This document shows, one piece after another, positions 52,939-64,000 of a DNA stretch of 64,000 nt. The first letter of the stretch is position 1. Each line of letters opens with the position of its first letter. The stretch is taken from assembly GCF_943734655.1 (NCBI RefSeq), contig NC_071354.1, positions 38,713,347 to 38,777,346 on the forward strand, written 5' to 3'. Position numbers and translations under genes: made by a program. This stretch comes from Sabethes cyaneus. Lineage: Eukaryota; Arthropoda; Insecta; Diptera; Culicidae. The notes beneath the pieces are model-generated. The model saw nothing but the letters and a program-made list of their open reading frames with translations. It ran no database searches and was not told the origin of the DNA.

Positions 52939-53322
52939 CAGGGGTGTCCTGCACTCAGTGCACCTATTTGACTTATTTAACTGTAACACCTCAGCGAAGC
53001 AAAATTCGAAAATGTTATTTATGGGGCATTTATAGAGTCTATTATTATCCGTAAGATTGCTGAACTAAGTATTGCTGTATCTTACGCATTTACGGCGTAG
53101 TCCCGTTCACACTGAGTGTTGCACAGAGAGCGCTCTTGGTGAACCACCCAGTGTGAACTCGTAGTGCGCCGTAAATACATAAGATGGAGCAATACGTAGT
53201 TCAGCAATCTTATACATAACAACTAACTCTACAAAAGCCCCATACATAACATTTTCGAATTTTGCTTGGTTGAGCAGTTACATAAGCAACAAAATAGGTG
53301 CACTGAGTACAGAACAGCCCTG
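52939..53322. mobile_element. hAT-type foldback MITE with perfect 8-bp duplication
   Basis: CAGGG...CCCTG ends. The two arms pair over most of the 384 bp (TGCACTCAGTGCACC, GCAAAATTCGAAAATGTTAT, AAGATTGCTGAACTA and complements). GCTACCAC flanks both sides exactly (52931-52938 and 53323-53330). Non-coding. Confidence 0.88.
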
Positions 53323-53959
53323 GCTACCACACAACTCTTATTCCACACCAGCTCTTTTAAGTGCTGCCGTTTTGTTCCTTGGGTAAGCTTGTTTATCAGT
53401 TTTTGGGAGAAAGCTGGCTTGAAAAACATAAAGTAGCTTAAGCATCGCTTGTTTAAACACAAGTTCTTAAGCTTTATGTAGCGCCCCCAGTGAAATGACT
53501 CTCTTTTAAGGGGGAGTGAGTGCGGTTTTAAACGAACAGTTTTAATATGGCATCCAGGTGCTCTGTTTACAGATAGGTGTGTACTTTTATTCGAATTTCT
53601 TTAGACTTAGTAGCGTTTTTTGAAACTTCTCAAATTGCTTAGTTCCTTAACGTGGTTTGGTAAAGCATTGTAGGTTTTTGTGGCGTAGTAAAGGAAGGCC
53701 TTTTTGCCCATTTCGGTATTTGGCCAGCTTGTCCAGTCTGTTTTTTCAAGCCAGCTTGTCTGTTTTGGGTCCTTTTTTTAACGAGTAGGGAAATCTGCTC
53801 AGCACCTTAGGCGATACGGTACTATCAGACACCTGAGAAGACAACTCAGGGAGTGGGGTTTGGTATCCCGACCCCCTAAAACCCTACTCGAGTCTCCAGC
53901 CTCAGTCCCCCCTGGCACCACCTTTTCGGTATTACTTCAGGTAGGGGCTGTTGTGCACG

Positions 53960-54405
53960 CAGCCTCTTAGATAACTACTGGACTATGGTAGTTAGGCTAT
54001 TTACTCGCCGTTGATCGGCTCTCCAGCGGTTTTGTAGCTCAAGTGCAATCTGGGTAGCAGCCGCATTGACCGCTCCCCAGACGTCCGAGCTAGAACACAT
54101 CCTTTGAACTAAGTTGTCCAGCGTTGTGTCCTGTTCGCTCACTGCCTGCATGTTGTTTCTTGCGCCCACGAAACGAGGGCATATAAAGAAAACATGTTCT
54201 GCAGTTTCTTCAACATCCACGCATTCGAGACATGCGGGGGACTCCGCATGCCCGAACTTGTGCAGATACTGTCAAAAACAACCATACCTTGACTGAATCT
54301 GTGTCAGGTGGAAGTTCACTTCGCCGTGCTGTTTGTTTTGGATCCTTAGTGCATATCTATGACTTGGGTGTCGAAACGTAATATTGTGGTTGGATTCATC
54401 ATGAG
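53960..54405 (-). pseudogene. R1-like LINE, 3' end of ORF2
   Basis: On the minus strand: HNITFRHPSHRYALRIQNKQ...EVNFHLTQIQSRYGCF, a TGA stop at 54272, then QYLHKFGHAESPACLECVDV and EETAEHVFFICPRF. The CX2C...HX4C pattern (CLEC ... HVFFIC) is the C-terminal zinc-knuckle-like motif of R1-type LINEs. Upstream RT is absent. It is cut at 54405, where an oppositely oriented LINE starts. Confidence 0.75.
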
Positions 54406-56055
54406 GTGGAATCTGAGACGGCCTCACAGTCTGTTCCTGTTGATTTAGTTGACATGAACACATTCAATATAACTGCTGATATGGTTCTAGCTGCTGCAAA
54501 AAAATTGAAACGCTCATTCTCTGCGGGACCGGATGGTATTCCATCTGTCGTTATTGCTCGATGTGCAGCTGTACTGGCCGATCCTCTGCGGTGTATATTC
54601 AACAAATCGTACAATCTGGAAGGAGTCTTTTATGTTTCCTGTATACAAAAGTAGTGATCGTCGGAATGTAAGGAATTATCGTGGCATAACCAGCCTTTCT
54701 GCTGCCTCGAAGTTGTTTGAAATAATTGTAAGCACTTTCGTTTTATCCCGAACAAAAAACTATATCTCGACTGATCAACACGGATTTATGCCTGGTCGAT
54801 CTGTTTGCACAAATCTTCTCGATTTTACGTCTACATGCATTACACACCTGGAGCAGAAGGCTCAAATTGATGCAATCTATACCGACTTGAAAGCGGCGTT
54901 CGATCGGATAGATCATGGCATATTGTTAAAGAAAATCTCGCGGCTTGGTGCATCACGGAAGTTTACTGCATGGCTGAGTTCGTACTTGCGCGAAAGAGTT
55001 CTCCGTGTAAAGCTTAATAAATGTTGTTCTACTGAGTTTACTAATAATTCTAGTGTCCCACAAGGCAGTAACATGGGGCCTCTATTTTTCGCACTATTTT
55101 TCAACGATGTTACATTACTGTTGGATGTTGGCGTAAAACTTGTGTACGCCGATGATTTGAAGCTTTATATGCCGATACGATCCATCGAAGACTGTCGCCG
55201 ATTACAAGAGCTCCTGGAGGTATTCGTAAGCTGGTGCCGTAGTAACTGGTTACTTATTAGTATAGCTAAGTGTCATGTTATTACCTTTCATCGCACTGTG
55301 AATCCAATAGTGTTCCAGTATCAGATCGACAACCAGGAACTAGCAAGAGTAGATCACGTTAGCGACCTGGGTGTTTTGTTAGATGCGAAGCTCTCTTTCA
55401 ATTCACACCGCACAAACGTCATCGCTAAGGCAACACGTCAGCTTGGCTTCATCTCGAAAATTGCCCGGGATTTCAACGATCCTCATTGCTTAAAGGCCTT
55501 ATATTGCTCACTGGTGCGACCGCTACTTGAATATGCAAGTTTAGCATGGTGTCCTCAACAACTTGTTTGGAACTTGCGAATAGAACGTGTACAAAAACGG
55601 TTCCTCCGATTCGCACTACGTGATCTACCTTGGCATGATCCGGCGAACTTGCCCCCGTATCCCGACCGCTGCCGCCTTCTTGGCATCGACACTCTTGAAC
55701 GCCGCCGAAAGATTGAGCAAGCAATGTTTGTAGCAAAAGTGATAAATAGTGAAATCGATAGCCCGAGAATTCTATCGCAGCTCAACTTTCGTGCCGCGCA
55801 ACGTACCCTCCGTTCTAATGGTTTGCTTCAGCCCCGCTTTCACCGCACGACGTTTGGATTCAACGAACCGTTAACCTCCTGCATGCGTACCTTTCGTACA
55901 GTAGAAGACCTGTTTGACTTTGGTGTGCCGTCTAACAAATTTCGACAAAAGCTTTTATTGTGTAGACTATAATATTTTTGTGTCACTTTTCGAAATTTTT
56001 CATTAAGACAATTAGTCAGATGAATGTTATATTAATAAATAAATAAATAAATGAG
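54406..56055 (+). pseudogene. jockey-like LINE, 5'-truncated reverse transcriptase
   Basis: The RT begins at SAGPDGIPSVVIARCAAVLA. A frameshift near 54620 changes frame, and then about 450 residues are open to 55972: RNVRNYRGITSLSAASKLFE, YTDLKAAFDRIDHG, SVPQGSNMGPLFFALFFND, the catalytic VYADDLKLY, and C-terminal NLRIERVQKRFLRFALRDLP then CRLLGIDTLERRR. It ends with a (TAAA)n tail at 56032-56053. Endonuclease and ORF1 are missing. Jockey-superfamily placement is from motif style. The long open frame indicates a fairly young copy. Confidence 0.82.
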
Positions 56056-56534
56056 GCCTTTTAGCTGTACTAGGCATTGCAGGTCACGAAGGCCGGACAC
56101 AGGTGCTTTGATCGCCTTAAACCAACCCGTAAACAGCAATTGCTCTTGCAATATAGCTACCGTTGTTACATGGGCTCTCTTTCGAATATCGTAGAAAAAG
56201 TAAAGAAGTTTTGGAATCTATTACCCGAATTTGAAAATATATTTTTTCAAATATCACGAACAAAAATATTCTATTTTATTAAAAATGAGAAGCAGTAGAG
56301 ATAGAACAGATACTTCGCACCGAGAGAGCGATACCGAAATGAAAAGGGAGAAGGGAGAAATAAACCAACTAAGTCATGTGATTGATTGTGTTGCGTAAAG
56401 ATGTGTTTCAAATAAAGTTCCACAGCTGTGAAAATGTCTGCCAATTCGTAAAATTATCACAAATAAATCTTATTTTATATATCTTATTTTAATAAATATT
56501 GCAATTCTACGCAGACGCTCAACCAATTAATCAA

Positions 56535-56665
56535 CAGGAGTCAGTCTCGGCGTAGTGGTTAGCATTCACGCCTCTCACGCCGAGGACCCTGGTTAAAACC
56601 CCAACCCCGCAGAAGTCACGAATGACCCAAGCCGGTTAAAGTGACTATAATCTAATAAAAAAAAT
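56535..56665 (+). mobile_element. tRNA-derived SINE
   Basis: GTAGTGGTTAGCATTCACGC is A-box-like, CTCACGCCGAGGACC follows, and GGTTAAAACCCC stands at the B-box position. The tail is GTGACTATAATCTAATAAAA. Same family as the minus-strand copy at 12660-12775. Confidence 0.75.
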
Positions 56666-57159
56666 TAATCAACAATTGAGTCATTACTCTTCAATTGATT
56701 TAGTTTACCAATTTAACTTTCTTCGTCCCTCTTCAATCAAACCCAGACTCTGTCTATGTTGATTACTTAAACCAAAGAATCACCGGTTTCGTCATCCCGA
56801 CTCGCTTTGCTGTCATTACGATTCGTTAATTCGATTCTAATCTCTAATCTAATCTCACACTAACGCAGCCAATTCTGGAAGGCATCCTGGAAAATGACGA
56901 TTACTTGAATCAATCATTTTTCTTGTCAACGGCCAGGCCAACTGCGCAGCATGTACCGCAGAGAGAATTCCAAGGAATCAAGTGGAACTAGAAAAAATAC
57001 CTAATTCCATCAAACTCCTTGAAATCAAGGGAAGGAAGAAAGCGTGGACCTCCCGTACCAAACGCTTCCCATATACATAGATGATGATTTATTTACAGTC
57101 GTTGGGAGTATCTTTGCTAATAAGGGTTAAGTGATACTCCGGACCCTCAGGGATGAACT

Positions 57160-57450
57160 AATGGCATTTAGACCAGAAGCCAGGCTGCAATTGGCCAAGG
57201 ATATAGCGCCTTATTTCGCTCTCTGAAAATAGATTAGTTTACCAAAAAATTAGTATAAATCATATAATACTTGAAATTAAAGTCGTGTGGTTTAATGGTT
57301 GCCTAAAACTACATTTGTAAGGTTAGGAACTGAAAACCGCACGACCCCGCACCTCCTAGCTTGGCTACTCAATTATACAAATTGAAGTATTTCCAGGTAT
57401 GGCCACGTGGAGGCGCTAGGTAGGGGCTTGGGATGGCTAGAGCTATGTTG
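57160..57450 (+). repeat. Dispersed repeat of about 290 bp, copy 2
   Basis: Inverted homologue of 7925-8215: AAGGATATAGCGCCTTATTT at the left, TATTTCCAGGTATGGCCACG and GGCGCTAGGTAGGGGCTTGG at the right. No coding capacity. Confidence 0.65.
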
Positions 57451-57899
57451 GGCGCTTCTTCCTAGTTGCCTTCCCCATTTCATACCCTTACGATTCGTTA
57501 ATTCGATTCGTAGAAAAACTAGAAACATTTAGACCCGAAGGTAATAAATAGAGTGCACCACTGACTGGCAGGATCGCTCATGCGTTTTTTTGTCAAACCA
57601 AAAAATCATCTGCTGAGAGAGCATATATTCGTAGCTGATAAAAAAAATCATACCATTTAAACACCTTTGTAGCCTTATTTTCTACCACAAAAGTTGTTAT
57701 TACGAATGGTACGTATTTGGTACGAGAGCACATTCGTAGCACATTTCGCACCAGTAACACCATTTGATGCACGGTGTTTGTCAAGCATCGTTATCGACGA
57801 GATTGTGCAGCGAAGATTGCATGTATGCAAAAATATACTTGCGCAATTATGACCTGGTAAACATGCAGTCTGATAATATACTATTTCTTACTTACTTAC

Positions 57900-58309
57900 C
57901 AGTGGTGGGCACCGCTAATCAGCTAACCGCTAACCTTTTAGCTAGCGAGTAGTGCGTTCGCTACGTTTTAAATGTGCTAGCGCTTTCATTAGCTTCCGAT
58001 AAGTTAAAGTGCCAGTTTATTTACTACTAGCCGCTAATTTTTGAAAATAATAACAAAAATAAGTGTGCGATTTCTTGCAAATTAATAAAATTGCTCGCTG
58101 CTGTTCGCGACGCGAGCAAATATAGTTCATTCATGGCTAGTTGTACTATTTCCAAAAATTATTTCCAAAAATTAGTGGCTGGTAGTTTATTTAGTAGTAC
58201 TTATAGTTATCGGAAGCTAATAGAAGCGCTATCACATTTAAAACTTAGCGAACGTGCTACTCGCTAGCTAAAATGTTAGCGGTTAGCTGATTAGCGGTGC
58301 CCACCTCTG
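57900..58309. mobile_element. hAT-type foldback MITE
   Basis: The ends CAGTGGTGGGCACCGCTAAT and ATTAGCGGTGCCCACCTCTG are inverted and extend through AGCTAACCGCTAAC and AGCTAGCGAGTAG; most of the 410 bp pairs. Flanks TTACTTAC (57892-57899) and TCACTTAC (58310-58317) match 7 of 8, as expected for hAT. It is inserted in a (CTTA)n microsatellite that continues to about 58360. Confidence 0.85.
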
Positions 58310-58366
58310 TCACTTACTTAGTTACTTACTTGCTTGCTTGCTTACCTACTTACTTACTAGTTCGCG

Positions 58367-59610
58367 TTACATCTTATGACAAGGCCTCCATCGAAACTGG
58401 AGACCAACTGCCATGGACCATGGACATGGGTTATTATGGCACCTGGTCTTGTCACCTTGCTCGCTGTACCCCTTTTCGTCTTGTTCTTTATTGTCCGGCA
58501 TTCTAGCAACATGTCCTGCCCAATGTAACCGTCCAGCTTTAGCAATTTTCTGAATACTGGGTTCGTCGCAGAGACGTGCGAGCTCGTGGTTCATTTTTCG
58601 TCTCCATAGATTGTTATCTTGCACGCCGCCAAAGATGGTTCTTAGCACCCGCTGTTCGAAAACTCCCTCCGAGTGCTCGCAGGCCCTTTTCTAGCAGCAT
58701 CCGCGTTTCATGCCTGTAGAAGGCAACTGGTACAGTGTCCACTAAATATATCTGAGTCTCCGAGATTGTTCGACCGCAAGGGTTTGTGGAGTCCGTAGTA
58801 GGCAAGTCTGCCGCTGATATTAGGTAAACATTTTAATCTCACGGGTGGTATAGTTGTCCTCTATTGCCAGTGAATCATGGTATACAAACTCGTCGACTAT
58901 CTTAAACTCAACCCCGTCTATTACCGTGGTACTGCTTAAGTGGGTCCGGCCGCGTTCGGTCCCGCCCGCCAGCTTATACTTCGTGTTAGAACCTATGTAC
59001 CTATTTATCTTCAACTCAATCTTCTCTGCTTCGCGTTTTAGTCTGATGTACTGATCTTCCACCGCCTCAAATGTTCTGCCGACAGCATCAACATCATCGG
59101 CAAAGCAGTTAAATTGATTGGATTTATTGAAAATTATTCCCCACATTTCGATCGCCGCTTGTCTTATGACACCTTCAAGCGTAATGTTGAATAGCAGGCG
59201 CAGAAAAGAATGTCTCCTTTTCGAATTCCCTTGCGAGATTCTAATGGAGCCGACAATCCAGCCGAGGTTCTTACAAAGCACTGGATCCCATCCATCTTAG
59301 CCATGAGAAGTCTAGTAAGCTTACCCGCAGAGTTGTTTCCGTCCAAAATTTTCCATAGCTCTTGTCGGTTTACACTATCACATGCAGCTTTGAAATCAAT
59401 GAACAGATTGAGCGTAGTGACTAGGTATTCGCGGTACTTCTGGAGGACCAACCCTCCAAAAAAACGGTCCAATCCATCCGTGCATGCTGCTTTGTTGCTC
59501 TTCAGCCGCTGGAAGACTTCTTTAACTACGCTTATCGATTGAGGTGGCACTACGCTTCCTCCACGGTCTTCCACCTGCACGCCGTTGAGGTATTCATTGT
59601 ATTGCTGCTT
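58367..59610 (-). pseudogene. RTE-clade LINE, decayed
   Basis: Minus strand, several frames. From the right: VVPPQSISVVKEVFQRLKSN, KAACTDGLDRFFGGLVLQ, FIDFKAACDSVNR, then LFNITLEGVIRQAAIEMWGI, CFADDVDAV (catalytic FADD), DEFVYHDSLAIEDNYTTREI, and MLRTIFGGVQDNNLWRRKMN with GRLHWAGHVARMPD at the left. Motif order is that of RTE reverse transcriptase. Several frameshifts and deletions are present. It keeps the RT palm that the copy at 19172-20345 lacks. Confidence 0.82.
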
Positions 59611-60109
59611 CCACCTTTAGTTCACCGCACGGTCGTCAATCAAAATACCTCCATCTCTATCTCAACACGTTTTGGCTCGCGGCACAAAACCTTAGCGCGA
59701 TTCGTTACCCGTGTCGAGTGTCAAGAAAGTGGTATAGCTGCTCGAGTTCTTCGCACTCCTTTTCCTTCTCTTGGCAATTTTTCCTAAAAAAGTCTACCCG
59801 ACTGCTGGTTCGCCTAGATTACTTAATAGTAGTTTCTTTCCTTTATTAATGTAATAGTTTCATAAGAGTGTAATAAAACCCAATTTATTACTTAGATTAG
59901 CTAAAAGTTTATATGGCATCCGGAACATGAAAGAATGCCAGACATTTTCAACCATATGAAACAGTCGAAGTTCGCCAAGAAATATCTGGGTTAGATGTAT
60001 ATCAGTAACTGTGACTTGAAAAGCTGTATTTTCGTTGCAACTAGAATCATTACCTAAGAAATTTTCAAAAAAGGTCTGAAAAGGTGTCTGCTGTTTTTCT
60101 TGAGAACAC

Positions 60110-60430
60110 ATGGATCCGTGCTGTTTTGTTCGGATTTGGCATCCTCCCATTGCGGAGTAAAGGCCATGGAGTGGAATGTCATCAAAAATGGGCGGGTGCC
60201 GAGTAAACTGCCAAGCTGAGAACTATTGGACCATCGTCAAGCGAAACCTGAAGAAGACCCTAAAACTGCCGAAGGCGATAAGCGGCTTAGGGTAAATTGG
60301 TGTTCTGCCATGAGTAAAGTGGTCAAAGCGGCTGTACCGAATGTAATGACAGAAGTTAAACCAAAGACCTGGCAATTCGGATTCGGTCAACCGGAAGCTT
60401 CGATGAATATATTTGAGACTGATTGACATT
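60110..60430 (+). pseudogene. Tc1/mariner-type transposase C-terminal remnant
   Basis: In one frame DLASSHCGVKAMEWNVIKNG (second Asp block). After a frameshift near 60218 come YWTIVKRNLKKTLKLPKAIS, GLRVNWCSAMSKVVKAAVPN and VMTEVKPK. This fits the PIE-x-YW-x-x-VKR-x-L-K segment and following C-terminus of ITm-type transposases. The PIE part is deleted and the N-terminal two thirds are absent. Confidence 0.65.
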
Positions 60431-60779
60431 GAAATTGAAAAATAGATATGAAAAATAAGTCAATTCATGCCCATTTATGTGTTAGGTTCTTATTAGGGCA
60501 ACTAAGGTATTAAAGGAATATTACAAAACCCGAATTAATCCACCTAGCGGCGTGACCTAGCCTTTCTACTGCCACAATAATCAATATTTAATTTCTCAGG
60601 AACATCTATAATTAACTTGACTATATTTTTAATTATCCGTTCCGTATTCCTCAAAATCCTAATTTGCCAGTAAAATTCACAACGTATTGCGTAGAATAAT
60701 TATATTTTCTTTCCTTGGGTGCGTAAATACTTGTAAGCGTCATTTATGTTATTTGATGTACACCTTATTTAGTTTTATA

Positions 60780-61275
60780 ATCGGTCGGCCTTAACTTTTG
60801 GGTTTCAGAGCCACATACGAAACTTATTTTGAATTGGCAATATGAAATATATGTTCATAGCAGATTTTTTGATATTTTTTTTGAGTGGTTTTAGCCCAAA
60901 GGGTAGATTTTTTTTTGATATTTTGATATTAATACCATGCGTTCAAAAGTTAGCATCTTTGAAAAACAAGAGTTCAGAAAAATTATTATATACTTCACTT
61001 TTGAAGAAAAAGGATTTCGACAACAAAATGATTAATCTCAAAATTTTACTATTAGTTTGCTTGGCTTCAATTGTGCAATATATCTGAATCAGAAAAAATA
61101 ACTGAATAGAGCATTAGATATGAAAAAGAGAAATTGAACTTTTTCTTAGCTGGCGCTCCTTCAGATAATTATTTTTGCATGGAAATCAAAACTTGAGCTT
61201 CTTTTGAATGTACTTTCATGAAAAGATAGTCATTAACTTGATCACATCGTTTTTACAATGTTAGAGGGTTAGGAA
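60780..61275 (+). repeat. Old copy of the piggyBac-like MITE at 62165-62689
   Basis: Shares CAGAGCCACATACGAAACTT, TTTTGAATTGGCAATATG, a TGATATTAATAC block, AGATAATTATTTTTGCATGG and GATCACATCGTTTTTACAAT, ending at TTAGAGGGTT with the element at 62165-62689. The left terminal repeat is lost. Confidence 0.65.
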
Positions 61276-61749
61276 AACAAGATGAGGTCGAAAAATAGTG
61301 CAAAAACTGCACCATAAACATGCTTGAGAATGAGAAATATGATCGATATGATTTCCAGTGCTTGTCATTTCTGATTTATTTATTAAAACATGATACATGA
61401 CATAAGACATCTGTCCTTTAAAATGTCACTAACGAAAACAAATCTTACAAAGTTACTACCGTGCAACGTTTACTTCCTATTTTTCATATAACATTTCTAA
61501 GCTCTAGTATCTATGGATTGAAAAGAGCATATATTGATGCGCAAAATTTGTTTGAAATTTGTATAAATTTATTTGGAAAAATCAACTCACTAGTATTTTG
61601 ATCCCATACACCACTATACTTATATACTTAAATTAACTGCTTTTCTCCGCTTTTTGCTTTTCGTGTACAATTGTGAATAACAGCAAGTGAAGAAAATGAC
61701 AATTGAAATCTAAAATCAAAGAAAAGAAAAAACTTTGCAATTGAACCCC

Positions 61750-61945
61750 GCTATTTAATATTTATTTGCGACAGATACGTAGTTCGCCTACGACGTGCAG
61801 GCTTCATCAGTGTCTTATTTCAAAGCGTATACGTATCTGTCGCGAATAAATATTAAATAGTGGAATTTAGTCGGTAAAAGTTTTTTTTTCTTTTATTTCA
61901 GAGTTCGTATTCCACTAAGAGGCTTCAAAAACTTCTGACTATTGA
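61750..61945 (+). repeat. Inverted repeat plus dispersed repeat shared with 20595-20725
   Basis: CTATTTAATATTTATTTGCG then ACAGATACGTA (61750-61781) pairs with TACGTATCTGTCGCGAATAA then ATATTAAATAG (61828-61861). The following TTCGTATTCCACTAAGAGGC copy matches 20595-20725. Confidence 0.55.
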
Positions 61946-61981
61946 CATGTTTCTCACTTTTCTTGAATTTCATTGCAAATT

Positions 61982-62057
61982 GTCATACATACATACATAC
62001 ATACATACATACACACATACATACACACATACATACATACATACATACATACATACA

Positions 62058-62091
<34 letters not shown>

Positions 62092-62106
62092 CATACATAC
62101 ATACAT
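61982..62106 (+). repeat. (ACAT)n microsatellite
   Basis: About 125 bp of ACAT units with a few ACAC interruptions. It encodes spurious Ile/His/Thr/Tyr repeats. Confidence 0.9.
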
Positions 62107-62164
62107 CATGCACATTGAATACAATCAACATTTGATTGATACGTTTTGATTTCACACGTTTTAA

Positions 62165-62689
62165 CCCTCTAACGGGTAAGGCCGTCTGTAGACGGCCTTC
62201 GCTTTTGGAGCTACAGAGCCGCATACGAAATTTGTTTTGAATTGACAACATGCAAAATGTGTTCAGAACAGATTTCTTGACATTTTGATATTAATATCAC
62301 AACATTCTATCTATGCATTCAAAAGCTATCATTTTTCAAAAACAAAAATTCCGAAAAATTTCGAAAATAATTAATGCGCGAATATTTCCTTTTTTACTTT
62401 TGATGAAATAGCACATATAGAACAAAATGATTGACCTTAAGATTTTTCAATGAGTAAATTTCATGCTTTATATCAATTTTGTAATGTATTTGAATTGAAA
62501 AAATATCTGGGTAGAGCGTTAGACATGAAAAACGAAAAAGAGAAATTGGACTTTTTCTAACCTTGCACTCGTCCAGATAATTATTTTTGCATGAAAATCA
62601 GAACTTAAGGTTCTTTTGAGTGTACTTTCATGATAAAACAGTCATTAGCTTGATCGCATCGTTTTTACGATGTTGCCCGTTAGAGGGTT
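62165..62689. mobile_element. piggyBac-like MITE with TTAA ends
   Basis: TTAA (62161-62164) followed by CCCTCTAACGGGTAAG. The right end is GTTGCCCGTTAGAGGGTT before TTAA (62690-62693). A perfect palindrome GGCCGTCTGTAGACGGCC lies just inside the left end (62181-62198). 525 bp, no transposase; an older copy lies at 60780-61275. Confidence 0.75.
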
Positions 62690-62699
62690 TTAACGGTTT

Positions 62700-63660
<961 letters not shown>

Positions 63661-64000
63661 TACTTGTATGTATGTATGTATGTTCAAAATTGTCCCATTT
63701 GACAAGGGAAACTAAGAAATAGCGGGCACTTTGAAATGATCGTGATCAATGAGTATGGCTTTTATTGTAAACGCTTTTGGTCCTAGCTCTTCATACCCTA
63801 CTCTATCAAGTAAATATGCAGTTACTGTTAAACTTCTTTTGCTATCTCTACGAACTGGTGCTTGTCGACCGATAGTATAGGTATAGAACAGAGAGGCCGC
63901 AAATTATCGAAGAGTTTAGGCCGTCATCGTCCGCCGATGGACGCTTTGTCAGTTCCTGTTTGCTAATAATAGCATTGTGGGGTTTTGATCCCAATGACTG

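Overview
The window looks like nuclear DNA of a dipteran, most likely a culicine mosquito. It is AT-rich, with one animal gene split by very long introns and a dense load of RTE, CR1/L2-like, R1-like and jockey-like LINEs, BEL/Pao, hAT, piggyBac-like and Tc1/mariner elements, tRNA-derived SINEs and MITEs. The species call is inference from the repeat types and gene structure. I see no bacterial gene, CRISPR array, rRNA or functional tRNA gene.

The only host gene I can support is a neuroligin-type synaptic adhesion protein on the + strand. Six exons join in phase: 6898-7036, 7111-7393, 23499-23645, 49643-49859, 50016-50200 and 50448-50659. They encode the C-terminal part of the cholinesterase-like domain, a juxtamembrane stalk, one transmembrane helix and part of the cytoplasmic tail. 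The start of the gene lies left of the window. The last exon seen ends at a good splice donor, so the C-terminus is not established. Introns are 74 bp, about 16.1 kb, about 26.0 kb, 156 bp and 247 bp.

Layout: 1-6890 is upstream intron with hairpins, a 13-bp minisatellite element and MITEs. The 16-kb intron (7394-23498) holds kilobase pyrimidine or purine tracts flanked by a 12-bp repeat, SINEs, a dead mariner, a second minisatellite element and an internally deleted RTE. The 26-kb intron (23646-49642) holds a third minisatellite element with a nested MITE, a foldback element with TTAA ends built of 152-bp repeats, a hAT element with a perfect 8-bp target duplication, a BEL/Pao element with intact LTR ends but a gag-integrase deletion fusion, a long inverted repeat, and an apparently full-length LINE (42648-47420) with two open ORFs inserted into an older RTE copy. 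From 50660 to 64000 there are MITEs with clean target duplications, R1-like, jockey-like and RTE remnants, a mariner remnant, two copies of a piggyBac-like MITE family and a (CA)n tract of about 330 bp.

The transposable elements have no evident functional link to neuroligin; they fill its introns. Most interesting are repeat structures: satellite-like arrays carried between conserved arms (13-bp and 152-bp units), a paired 12-bp repeat and polypyrimidine composite, and a datable nest of insertions. All homology statements are from reading the sequence and family knowledge; no search was run.
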